DNA from: Fibrobacterota bacterium
GTDB taxonomy: Bacteria > Fibrobacterota > Chitinivibrionia > Chitinivibrionales > Chitinispirillaceae
Assembly (NCBI GenBank): GCA_023412475.1
Contig: JAEYNR010000006.1
Coordinates: forward strand, 186,001-250,000
Length of the DNA: 64,000 nucleotides
Reading direction: 5' to 3'
In this document: in pieces, positions 55,963 to 64,000 of the stretch
How the letters are laid out: each line of letters begins with the position of its first letter
Numbering within the stretch: the first letter of the stretch is position 1
The notes under the pieces: generated by a model
Told to the model about the DNA's origin: nothing
What the model saw: the letters and a program-made list of their open reading frames with translations, nothing else
The model's database searches: none
Made by a program: the position numbers and the translations under genes

Positions 55963-57942
55963 TTATGAACCAATTGAATACATCTGCTCAATAGCACTTT
56001 CTATAATATCAACCATTTCTTCTTTAGTCTTGTTTTTTTCAATGTAGCAGTGCGCTCCAGCTTTCAGTGCATGGTTTTTGTCGGCTCCATTGTAGAATGC
56101 ACTCATAATTATAACGGGGATACTTTTAAATTCTTCAGTATTTTTGACTTTACTGCATAGAGCGATGCCATTCATCACCGGCATTTCAACATCAGTCAAT
56201 ATCACATCAATTGCAGTATTATATGGAGTAATTTTTTCCAGACCGACCTCACCATTTTCTGCAAGGATAAGATTGTAATTGTCATTCAATTTTTCTGCAA
56301 GCAGTTGCAAATGAGAAGGATTGTCGTCACAGATCAGTATGCATTTACAATTCTTTTTCTGATTTTCATATCGGACCAGTTCCTTTTTAAGTGAATCCAG
56401 TCTGATGCATTCGTCTATTCTGGTTACAAATTCCTTGACCCTGTTTTCCCTTCTTCTGTCAAAACCGTTTCTTCTTTCGATTCTGATTGCAGTGCAACCG
56501 GGATCGTTTTTGGCTGTTATATCCTGGTCTGTATAAAGAGGAATAGTATAGGTAAACCTTGTTCCCACATCTACCCGCGATTCGACCCAGATTGCTCCTC
56601 CGATTATTTCAAGCATCTCCTTAACGATACTTAATCCAAGGCCATAACCACCTTTTTTCAATTCTTTATGAGCCTGATATTTGCTAAGGAAAACAAACTC
56701 CAGTTTATCTTCAGGAATTCCGATTCCAGTGTCAATTACTTCTGTATAAACAAACTCCTGATCTGTATACACTTTAACATCAATGTTTCCGTTTTTGCCG
56801 ACATACTTAAATGCATTCTGGATCAGATTGCCCAGGATTCTTTCCAACCAGAGCATGTCGGTCTTAACAATTATTCTTTCTTTTTCGTTATGCCCGCTTA
56901 ATTTGACATTGTTTGAAACTGCCGTTTCTTCAAATCGTTTAAGATAATCACAGACAAACAATGAGTAATTATATATGTGTAGGTCTGGTTTCAATTCCTT
57001 AGATTCCAGTAATGACACCTGAATCAGGGAATCAAGGAGCCTGTCAATCTGACTTACTGATATAGTGATGTTGTTAACGGCTTTATATTCCTTGGTGTCA
57101 ACGTTCATTTTGCCTTTGAGTATCAGGGCATAACCGGAAATTACTGAAAGCGGATTTTTTAAATCGTGACTTATACTGGCAATAAATTTTTTCTTGGCTT
57201 CTTGGGCCTCTTTTAACAAAACAAGATTGTTTCTGAGCTCAACAGTTCTTTCTTTGATTGTATGTTCAAGGTACAGATTTGTACGACTTTTATGAGCCAG
57301 AAGAAAAAGAACTATCGATAAAATTATAAATAATACCCCAAAAGGATATAACTGAATACCAAACATCTTCAATATATCAGGGTAATTCAGCACATAATCA
57401 ATTGCGGCACCTGAGTAGATTATTATCCCAAAATAATAAAGCATTAAATGGGATCTTTTTGCACTGTTTTCCTGGGTTCTAATATTGTTGGTAAAAATTG
57501 CTATGATTTTTACAAGAACATAACCCACAAGTACCATGTAAAACAGGTGTAAAAAACCAGCTTTTGGGTAATACCCGAAAGCCGTTGAATACAATTCAAC
57601 AACAAATTTATCTGTAGTCCATAGCGTTATTAGAAACACACCACATAATAGATAGATAATTTTTATAGCAATTGACTTTAAGTCCAGATATGAACAAACC
57701 GATTCATAAAATGCTGCAGGAATAAAAATAATGCCCGAATATCCTATGCGCGTTATCAGCATGGCATTGTTTTCATTTCCTATTGAAAACAGGAAAAACC
57801 ATGTAAACTGCCAATGGAACGTGAAGTAACAAAATCTTAAAAATGGTTTTCTGATATTCTCTCTATCGAGGATATAGATCACCAGACCTGCTGTCAAAAA
57901 CAACGATGAACTGATAAATGGCAACAGCGAATGGATGTTCAT
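55963..57942 (-). CDS. Hybrid histidine kinase with N-terminal 7TM sensor
   Basis: A 659-residue membrane kinase. About seven hydrophobic helices in residues 1-225 form a 7TM-type sensor region. A short coiled coil leads to the HisKA phospho-acceptor site ISHDLKNPLSVISGYALI near residue 260. The ATPase domain has NLIQNAFKYVG, DTGIGIPEDKL and GGYGLGLSIVKEML. Residues about 535-659 are a receiver domain with acidic pair CDDNP, phospho-acceptor VILTDVEMP and MSAF followed by the lysine region CYIEKN. There is no separate output domain, so a phosphorelay partner must be elsewhere. The PilZ-thioesterase gene lies 15 bases upstream on the same strand, making a two-gene signalling operon likely. Confidence 0.92.
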   Translation of the reverse strand: MNIHSLLPFISSSLFLTAGLVIYILDRENIRKPFLRFCYFTFHWQFTWFFLFSIGNENNAMLITRIGYSGIIFIPAAFYESVCSYLDLKSIAIKIIYLLCGVFLITLWTTDKFVVELYSTAFGYYPKAGFLHLFYMVLVGYVLVKIIAIFTNNIRTQENSAKRSHLMLYYFGIIIYSGAAIDYVLNYPDILKMFGIQLYPFGVLFIILSIVLFLLAHKSRTNLYLEHTIKERTVELRNNLVLLKEAQEAKKKFIASISHDLKNPLSVISGYALILKGKMNVDTKEYKAVNNITISVSQIDRLLDSLIQVSLLESKELKPDLHIYNYSLFVCDYLKRFEETAVSNNVKLSGHNEKERIIVKTDMLWLERILGNLIQNAFKYVGKNGNIDVKVYTDQEFVYTEVIDTGIGIPEDKLEFVFLSKYQAHKELKKGGYGLGLSIVKEMLEIIGGAIWVESRVDVGTRFTYTIPLYTDQDITAKNDPGCTAIRIERRNGFDRRRENRVKEFVTRIDECIRLDSLKKELVRYENQKKNCKCILICDDNPSHLQLLAEKLNDNYNLILAENGEVGLEKITPYNTAIDVILTDVEMPVMNGIALCSKVKNTEEFKSIPVIIMSAFYNGADKNHALKAGAHCYIEKNKTKEEMVDIIESAIEQMYSIGS

Positions 57943-57957
57943 TTATTTCCCGCCATT

Positions 57958-58680
57958 TTATACTTCCAGATAATGTTCCAGGAATTCAAACAGTTTTGGC
58001 ATTTTTAATATTTTTCCAGTTTTACCAACACAACAAAAGCTTTGATACCCCTCACCAATCAGTTTTCCATCAGCCTTGTTGCGAAATTTGAAATTTAACT
58101 TTGCCTGACTGCCTTTTATCTGACCGACAGTTAATTCACCTGTAATAGTATCGCCGAAATATGAATTTTTTCTGAACTTTTGATATACGTCAACAGTAAC
58201 CAGTTTAATTCCGGTTTGAACCATAATTTCATTTATGTTTGGGATGTGATGAACCATACAGCTTTCACGAATTACCCCCTGATACTTGACATAGTTTGCA
58301 AAATAAACATTTCCGGTAGCATTGGTTTCGCCTAGGGTGATGAAAATATCTTTGCGGAATACCCGGTCATCTCCAAGCTGTTTTACCAGTTGAATCTGCC
58401 TGTCCACAAACTCATTAAAATATTTTTCCTTGTTTTTTTGAATTGAAACTATCTCAAAGCCAAGCCCCTGCTCATTATTCCACCTGGAAACACATTCCAA
58501 TTCGATTTCCTTGTAATTATTTATCAGCAGTTTTAAGGAAAATTGCCCTGTTTTATTCTCTTCTGTTTTCAGATATCCACCGTTAAATGAGATGTTATCA
58601 ATAACCAGCGTCTTTTTATCAGTTGTTATGGCAGTTATTTTTTTGCTGATCCGTTCGCTTTTGCGTTGATTGGTCTTCAC
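57958..58680 (-). CDS. PilZ domain fused to a hotdog thioesterase
   Basis: A 240-residue cytoplasmic protein. Residues 1-95 are a PilZ domain, which binds cyclic di-GMP: the RKSER motif (RxxxR form) at residues 6-10, followed by IDNISFNGGYLK (D/NxSxxG). Residues about 105-240 form a 4HBT acyl-CoA thioesterase domain: FITLGETNATGNVYFANYVKYQG, FGDTITGELTVGQIKGSQAKLNFKF and EGYQSFCCV. The usual catalytic Asp of the YbgC type is Asn or Glu here, as in the more diverged enediyne-type thioesterases. A thioesterase under second-messenger control is implied. It precedes the histidine kinase in a two-gene operon. Confidence 0.85.
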   Translation of the reverse strand: MKTNQRKSERISKKITAITTDKKTLVIDNISFNGGYLKTEENKTGQFSLKLLINNYKEIELECVSRWNNEQGLGFEIVSIQKNKEKYFNEFVDRQIQLVKQLGDDRVFRKDIFITLGETNATGNVYFANYVKYQGVIRESCMVHHIPNINEIMVQTGIKLVTVDVYQKFRKNSYFGDTITGELTVGQIKGSQAKLNFKFRNKADGKLIGEGYQSFCCVGKTGKILKMPKLFEFLEHYLEV

Positions 58681-59253
58681 TTACTATCCTTTCGTAATAT
58701 TTTAAAATCATCCATTACATAAAATGGGTCATTGTATTTATTCCAGACAAGGGCTTTTGGCGGTAGTAATTTGACTGTGCAAGACATTTCTGCCATAATC
58801 CACTGAATTGTGGGTATATAAAGGCTTTATCTCTTAACTTATCTGAGTCAATCAAATTGCACTTCCATAAACTTGCAGGTAAATATATCGTAAGATTGCC
58901 GATATAAAGATATCAACTTTAATAGTAACATTGTATTATTAAACCGTCAAACTGATTATATATAACTATATTATTATACAATAAATCGAACTGAATTCCA
59001 TTGATAAGTTTAATACCTGCTGTTGGTCCGGGTAGTACAGACATCAGTGAGCAGGTCTCCTGACACCAGAATCCTCATTGATTTTCCCTCTATACGATCT
59101 TCACTAAATACATTAGAATGATTTTCTATGAGCCTGACGGTCATAGACCGGTCGAACCATTTCATTTCTACAATAACGAATATTTTAGTTACGATATTAT
59201 TGAGTTCTGAACACAAATCAAGGAAAGACTTACGTTTCGAATCGAAAGTAATT
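58681..59253. other. Intergenic region without a confirmed gene
   Basis: 573 bases upstream of the PilZ gene. It contains a 68-codon minus-strand frame (59010-59216) with protein-like composition (FVIVEMKWFDRSMTVRLIE) but no recognised family or start signal; it may be a gene fragment. Confidence 0.4.
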
Positions 59254-60141
59254 TTATCTACATAGAGGTATTTTATTCACCTCAATATTTCCCAGTTCAT
59301 CTTTCGTATATATAACAGCAACAGACTTTCCACAGATTTTAATGGGCAATGTTTTACGATTTCGAACTGATGAGTTAATGAGTTGTTTACCATCAATAGA
59401 TATTACTCTCAGTACTCCAGAGAATGGTTTATGGAACCTGATAGCCTGATGTCCTTTAGTTGTAACCAAAACTAAAAGGTTTTTTTCAATTTCTTTAGAT
59501 TTCGTGCTTACATGACTAGTTTTTAATCCCGGATACCTTATCGCCTTATACCCTATCCATTCAGGATCAGTGAGATCGACAACGCGTTCTCTGCATCCCC
59601 GAACTGTGGATGATGCCTCTGAAATGACCACTTCAGTTATGGTATCAGCTTCAAGTATAAAAACGATGTGACTTCCTGATTTGACAAGAGCATCTCCGGC
59701 ACGAATTTCGGAGTAATTTATTGATAAAAAATCAGCGCTAGTGGCAAAAATTCGAGTATTCACGCGAGGATAATCCCATAAAAAGCTTAAAAATCCTGAG
59801 CAATCGGTTCCTGTGACCCTATTTGAAGGATCACCATAATAGTTATAGTGACACAGATGAGAACCAACTAGATATCCCTCCAACAAACGGGTACGAAAAA
59901 GATACCACGGATCTTCTCCTCCATACGAATAGGCTACACCAAAGTAAGTCTGACCTGGTTGAAAATCACATTGACGGTATATGCTGTCTAAACCGGTACA
60001 TTTTGCACCATTAGTCAAATACCAGAGTGGATCGGTATTACTACTATCTGCAACCCATTGAATATTAACACAACTGTCAGACCTTACGATTGAGTTATCT
60101 AATGTAATAGCTTGAATATTAATTCCATAAAGAGCAGGCAA
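59254..60141 (-). CDS. Exported NlpC/P60-like cysteine hydrolase, unclear start
   Basis: The 295-residue frame shows an NlpC/P60-type catalytic site with the cysteine in TGTDCSGFLSFLWDYP near residue 118 and the histidine in GSHIVFILE near residue 162. The C-terminal region (about 215-295) is a beta-sandwich like the sorting domains of this genome (VLRVISIDGKQL, VAVIYTKDELGNI). The only usable start codon is TTG 60141. Upstream the same frame carries a convincing signal peptide (KTLLKVICIILPALYG) up to about 60177, but with ATA rather than ATG in front. Either an ATA/ATT start is used or the start codon was lost. A role in peptidoglycan or protein turnover outside the cell is possible. It follows the 60174-60926 gene with almost no gap. 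Confidence 0.65.
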   Translation of the reverse strand: MPALYGINIQAITLDNSIVRSDSCVNIQWVADSSNTDPLWYLTNGAKCTGLDSIYRQCDFQPGQTYFGVAYSYGGEDPWYLFRTRLLEGYLVGSHLCHYNYYGDPSNRVTGTDCSGFLSFLWDYPRVNTRIFATSADFLSINYSEIRAGDALVKSGSHIVFILEADTITEVVISEASSTVRGCRERVVDLTDPEWIGYKAIRYPGLKTSHVSTKSKEIEKNLLVLVTTKGHQAIRFHKPFSGVLRVISIDGKQLINSSVRNRKTLPIKICGKSVAVIYTKDELGNIEVNKIPLCR

Positions 60142-60173
60142 AATAATACAAATAACTTTTAGTAAAGTTTTTA

Positions 60174-60926
60174 TTATTCCCGGTAGACCTTTATCCCTTC
60201 ATTGCTTATTACGCATTGAACTGGTTTTCCGTTCAACAGCACCAAGTTTTTCCCTGAAAAACCATACATTGATTTGCGTATCGGCACGGTTCTGTCAGAA
60301 TAAAGTGCTTTTCCTGATGTTTTTTTGATTGAATTATGATGATTGTAGAAAATCATCTGACTATCATCTGGAAATTGTATCGCTTTGAAACCCTTCTGTT
60401 GTTTCGAAAGCGAATTTTCCTGGAAATATACCAGTTTGTGACTGTTTCCTATCAGTACAGAACTTCCATCAAGATAAATCCGGTTTATGATTCTTCTGCT
60501 TCGTTTTGTTTCATTTAAAACATTCCTGGGAAAAGAGACGCTTTTAAGATGCGCTCCGTTTTCGCAACTGAAAAATTCAAGGCGTGAATCAACAGCATTG
60601 AGAAATATCGCCTCTCCATCACGAACAATAAAATCATCACCAGTGTAGGTGGAACGTCCAATACTTTCGAGATTAATTTTTAAAACAACGCTTCCACTTG
60701 TATCAATTTTTACAAGTGACAGCTCTGAGAGGTCATAAAGATATAAAAATGTGCTGTCCGATGCTATTGCAGTAATCGTAAGTACTTCACCGGATTCAGT
60801 TATTTTAAGCTGGAAATCCTTTCCCCATGTTTGGCTGAAAAGAAGCTGAGTATCCTGTTGCGGTGTAGCTCGAATACAAGTGTTAGTTATTATGATAAAC
60901 AATAGAAAATATATTCGATATGTCAT
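60174..60926 (-). CDS. Exported beta-rich protein of unknown function
   Basis: A 250-residue protein with a clear signal peptide (IYFLLFIIITNTCIRA). The mature part is made of short beta strands of WD/6-bladed-propeller-like rhythm (SDSTFLYLYDLSELSLVKIDTSG, RDGEAIFLNAVDSRLEFF). Such proteins sense or bind carbohydrates or peptides, but no family can be named. It is immediately upstream of the NlpC/P60-like gene, whose first possible codons overlap its stop, so the two are expected to be expressed together. Confidence 0.7.
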   Translation of the reverse strand: MTYRIYFLLFIIITNTCIRATPQQDTQLLFSQTWGKDFQLKITESGEVLTITAIASDSTFLYLYDLSELSLVKIDTSGSVVLKINLESIGRSTYTGDDFIVRDGEAIFLNAVDSRLEFFSCENGAHLKSVSFPRNVLNETKRSRRIINRIYLDGSSVLIGNSHKLVYFQENSLSKQQKGFKAIQFPDDSQMIFYNHHNSIKKTSGKALYSDRTVPIRKSMYGFSGKNLVLLNGKPVQCVISNEGIKVYRE

Positions 60927-61153
60927 GTTAACTCCATTGAAAAATAGTAAGGTCTTATTAATTCATGCCTAAAAGAGTCAAACATAGAACAACATAAATC
61001 TAATATAGAATTCGCAAGTAGTTTTTACTATCATACTCTGAAGTTAACAGTGAGTCAATATAGTGTTTGTAAATTATAAATCTTCCAGTTCAACACTTTT
61101 CAAATAAGGTAATCTCACAAGCACCAGTTGCCATCAGCCACATTGAATCTTCC

Positions 61154-61898
61154 CTATAGCGGCCACTTTGAAGATTTCTTCAGTCTTTTTGTTGTCCAGC
61201 GAAGCCCGGTTTCGATACCAACACTGAAATTGCGAATAGACATCGACTGATCCTTTGACTCATTAGTTAATCCAGCATCGATTTTTAAAGCCATTAAAAG
61301 ATCCAGTTTGCGCAATTGAATCTCGCCTCCGAATGCTCCGCCTATCCCAATACTCAAGGGACGGTAAAAGGAACGATCATCAATTTCTTTTGACAACCCA
61401 TTGTTTTTAAATCTGGCACTGCCTAGAAATGCAAAACGGGGTCCACCTGAAATTGTAAAACCTCCACTGTTGAGCGGCAGCATCAGCTTGGCATCAACAG
61501 GGATATTTATATATATAAATCATGTGTAATGAAGCATCGATTTTGGAAGTCGATACCGGATGGCCTGAAGAGGTTTTGACAGGTGTAGTTTCCCATCTGG
61601 CTCCACAGAAAGCAAGCCCAATACCGCCATTTACTGATAATACCCTGTTAAATGACTGTTCCCATCCGATAACCACTGAAGGGCGCAGAAACAAACTGGT
61701 TTTAGCATAATTCTTATAATGCAAAATAAGGGAATCATCCGAAATATGGCGGTAGTGATTTTCTGATGGAACCATGTAAAGTTCATCGCCAGAAAGACCT
61801 GTAAAACCAAAACTTGCCCGTACAAAGGGTCCACTTCCCAGAGCTGCCTGTGTCGTAAAGGCAGCAATTATAATAGTCAAAACACTTTTAATAATCAT
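61154..61898 (-). pseudogene. Outer-membrane beta-barrel protein, one frameshift
   Basis: The 5' segment (61898-61494) has a signal peptide (SVLTIIIAAFTTQAALG) and barrel-like strands (RPSVVIGWEQSFNRVLSVNGGIGLAF). The 3' segment (to 61154) continues in another frame with LPLNSGGFTISGGPRFAFLG and VGIETGLRW. Removing one A from the AAA in the TATAAATATCCC region (about 61505) joins them as IYNIPVDAKLMLPL. The architecture is that of OmpW/Omp-beta-barrel-type proteins of about 245 residues. It is a paralogue of the next gene upstream. The indel lies in a low-complexity AT-rich run, so slippage or a sequencing error is possible. Confidence 0.75.
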
Positions 61899-61930
61899 GC
61901 ATTACAAACCTGTAACTTTTTTTCCATTAA

Positions 61931-62714
61931 TCATTTTTTAGGGAAATTAATTCTGAATCCTAATGATAATAAAGACAATTCGCCTTCCCTTTGTTTTGCA
62001 GATGATATTATGGCAGTATTAAGCAGCCCCCAGTTATACCCCGATTCGATCAGAAGAAAACCAGCCCTTGCGATCGGCAGTTCTGCACCAACACGAAATC
62101 CTACACCCAAATTAAACCTGGGCGTAAAATCTCCAAGATCCTGAGTTGAATTAGTAATTTTGTCGAAATATTTTGAGGAGAGCAGAATTGAGGCTTTCGG
62201 GCCAGTGGCAACAAAGAGACCACCTCTTCGAATCGGCAAGGTAACTTTAAAGTCGATGGGGTATTGTGAGCCAGTGACGATCTATTTGCGCATCGACGTT
62301 CGAAACCCATCCATTATTATCGTCTGAAAGATCTTCAAAAAATAACATTTTTCTTTCAAGAAATGCCTCCATCAACGCATACTGATATCCGACTGCCCCC
62401 CTTAATGACAATACCTTGTTAAAGGATTTTTCGTAACCAGCCAGAAACGAATAACGCACAGCATATTGAAAATCAACCGGATAAGTGCTGAAAGGTGTAT
62501 ATGTGTATGTGCCAACATGCTCTTCACCATTTTCAATAAAATACCGGATTGTATCACCAGGAGTATAACCGAAACTCTGCCCCTCAAAATGGACAAGACT
62601 ATCACCTTTCATTTTACCCTGGCTTAAGTGGGCTTGAAAATAGATCCCCGAACCTTGTGCCCCAAAAGACATGGCTGACATCAATAACAATACAGAAAAA
62701 ACATTACGAACCAT
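61931..62714 (-). pseudogene. Outer-membrane beta-barrel paralogue, one frameshift
   Basis: The 5' segment (62714-62247) has a signal peptide (FSVLLLMSAMSFGAQG) and barrel strands including FLAGYEKSFNKVLSLRGAVGYQY, matching EQSFNRVLSVNGGIGLAF of the neighbouring gene. The 3' segment (62239-61931) continues in another frame: IVTGSQYPIDFKVTLPIRRGG after loss of one base near 62283. It ends LLSLGFRINFPK, a normal barrel terminus. Tandem duplication with the gene at 61154-61898 is evident. Both copies are broken at nearly the same point, before the VDAKLMLP/IDFKVTLP strand. Confidence 0.75.
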
Positions 62715-63386
62715 TACCCTACTCCATATTTTGAGATCTGTTAATTTTATAAAACGGTAATTTAGCTGATTAATTAATCTGAATTCATTTATTCACCTCT
62801 TGGCCACTTGTCAACAACTCATTGATACATGCCAGAAAAATATCATGCTCTCAGGTTTACGTCTATTGAGAGTTGAAAGCAGAAGCCGATTATAGCTGAC
62901 AGAAGCAGACTCACACGCTTCACATGCCCAAAGCTATTTACATCATAATATTTTTAAGTTGAAAAGCAACTTTTATCATACTCTTGTTGATAAGTTTTAA
63001 ATTTATATATTGCCGGGGCATTCAAATTACTAAAAGTAGATGCTCGTACCAAAAGAAGTCGTCACCAAGAGTTTTCTAACCTCACTATAGGCGATGTCAT
63101 GCATGACCGTAGGCAAGCCAAAGCTGCCCACTGAGACCGGCGCATGCCAGAGACGATGTGATCGAAAGCTGTGGATCCAAAAAGTAATGAGGCGAGGGAA
63201 ATCGCTCTCAAAGAATCGTTTGATTTAGATAATTTAGGCAGTTTTTGGTGATCTTAAGGTGAACGAACCGGAGTTATATATGAGCAAATTGAGAATAGTG
63301 ACTTAGAATCCACTCATTTCCGCTACAGCTTCCGTTCCAGAAATAGACCCGCTTCTTAGTCCCTTCTCCCAAAAGAAGAGCTATTG
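62715..63386. other. Intergenic region without a recognised gene
   Basis: 672 bases between the barrel genes and the repeat-containing hypothetical gene. No ORF, tRNA or repeat shared with the rest of the window was recognised. Confidence 0.5.
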
Positions 63387-63911
63387 TCATGGCGAGGAAA
63401 TCGTCACATCAGCTTCTGCACTCTCTTTTTTTTCCCTAGAGTTGTTAATACTTTTACTGCCATAGAGAGTTTCCATAATACTCCAAAGAACAGCTCTGGC
63501 CTTTTTTGCGCTTTCTTCACTTTTAAAGGAAAAACAAAGCTGATTGTTTCTCTCACTCACCGTATTAAGAATCACTGTAAAGGAATGTGATTTTCCATCT
63601 TCACTGTTTCTCAATTTGATAATTCTTCCATAGGAGATCACCGACTCTACATCTATTATTTCTGAGCCATAGCGAAATAACTGGTTGGGCTTGGCTGATT
63701 CCATCATAGTCTCCAGGAGTATCCGTGCTTTTCTGGCTGACTCACCCGCTTTGAAATAACAAAATGCAGCACCCTGCCTAGTTAGTATCCTGAAAAAATG
63801 GGACATCTCATTTTTTCTTTTTTCTTGCGGGATTTCCTGAACAGCACCTGCATAAATGACATGCATGATGTTGTAACTATCAAAAGTAGTATTGAAAATA
63901 GCCGCGTTCAT
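63387..63911 (-). CDS. Hypothetical protein with internal repeat
   Basis: A 174-residue cytoplasmic protein, not recognised as a known family. It has two related halves: FCYFKAGESARKARILLETMMES near residue 50 and LCFSFKSEESAKKARAVLWSIMET near residue 123, each a strand followed by an amphipathic helix. The halves are joined by a beta-rich piece (RYGSEIIDVESVISYGRIIKL). The tail is Ser/Lys/Glu-rich and likely disordered. The ATG at 63911 is preceded by an AAGGAGG-type Shine-Dalgarno (AAGACCTCC read on the other strand), which supports the start. The repeat suggests a small alpha/beta binding module. Confidence 0.7.
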   Translation of the reverse strand: MNAAIFNTTFDSYNIMHVIYAGAVQEIPQEKRKNEMSHFFRILTRQGAAFCYFKAGESARKARILLETMMESAKPNQLFRYGSEIIDVESVISYGRIIKLRNSEDGKSHSFTVILNTVSERNNQLCFSFKSEESAKKARAVLWSIMETLYGSKSINNSREKKESAEADVTISSP

Positions 63912-64000
63912 AAAGACCTCCTTATTTGAGGGGAAGGTATTACTAACAAAAAGCGAACCATTCCAAGGTTCCTCAGAAAAAATCAGATAACGCTGGTTTT

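Noticed and set aside
59010..59216. 68-residue minus-strand ORF
   Set aside because: The composition is protein-like, but there is no family, start signal or partner; at most a gene fragment.
1..64000. CRISPR arrays, rRNA, prophage modules and plasmid origins
   Set aside because: Both strands were scanned by eye. There are no regularly spaced repeats, rRNA blocks or phage structural genes.

Overview
The window looks like a piece of an anaerobic, polysaccharide-degrading bacterium, most likely of the Fibrobacterota (Chitinivibrionia/Chitinispirillia-like). The basis is a mix of exported carbohydrate-active proteins (GH8, GH26, sialate-esterase type) ending in or carrying a C-terminal-sorting-like beta-sandwich, no respiratory genes, and a ferredoxin-type energy-converting [NiFe] hydrogenase. 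This assignment is inference; there is no rRNA or tRNA in the window.

Layout. 1-10.4 kb is a dense housekeeping block on the + strand: the 3' part of lepA, a signal-peptidase-I homologue without its catalytic dyad, trpB, trpA, a eukaryote-type chorismate mutase, tyrA, an EPSP-synthase homologue without its catalytic residues, nadK and recN. 10.6-15.2 kb holds a UDP-sugar pyrophosphorylase-like gene, recD and a convergent guanine deaminase, separated by a 112-bp palindromic element that supplies both stop codons. 15.8-19.7 kb is a surface-polysaccharide-type cluster (two ATP-grasp enzymes and a GT4 glycosyltransferase). 19.8-28.1 kb carries exported enzymes (esterase, GH8 xylanase), small enzymes and two decayed exported-protein genes. 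28.1-34.4 kb (mostly minus) has an ABC-F protein, an MscS-type channel, a DUF3829 protein and a damaged S41 protease. 34.9-43.5 kb has a chemoreceptor, a broken GH26 mannanase-like gene, VF530, a DEAD-box helicase, a YwbE protein and a beta-helix protein. 43.5-45 kb is a graveyard of transposase relics.

45.0-52.1 kb is the most interesting unit: a compact echABCDEF operon for a group 4 membrane-bound [NiFe] hydrogenase, followed by hypA and a gene that fuses HypC to a HydE-like radical SAM domain. The small subunit EchC carries a C-terminal GNAT acetyltransferase domain. Both fusions are unusual and join subunit, maturation and modification functions in one operon.

52.2-64 kb is accessory and mostly minus strand: a broken FlgD-Ig-type exported protein, a methyltransferase, a decayed GLUG/InlB-type adhesin, a 7TM hybrid histidine kinase with a PilZ-thioesterase fusion protein, a secreted NlpC/P60-like protein with a beta-propeller-like neighbour, two tandem outer-membrane-barrel genes that are each frameshifted, and a repeat-containing hypothetical protein.

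A window-wide pattern is that clear interruptions (stops, one-base indels, truncations) fall in exported or surface genes and transposase relics, while all recognised cytoplasmic genes are open. Four relics of one IS91-like element and several AT-rich palindromic intergenic repeats are scattered among them.
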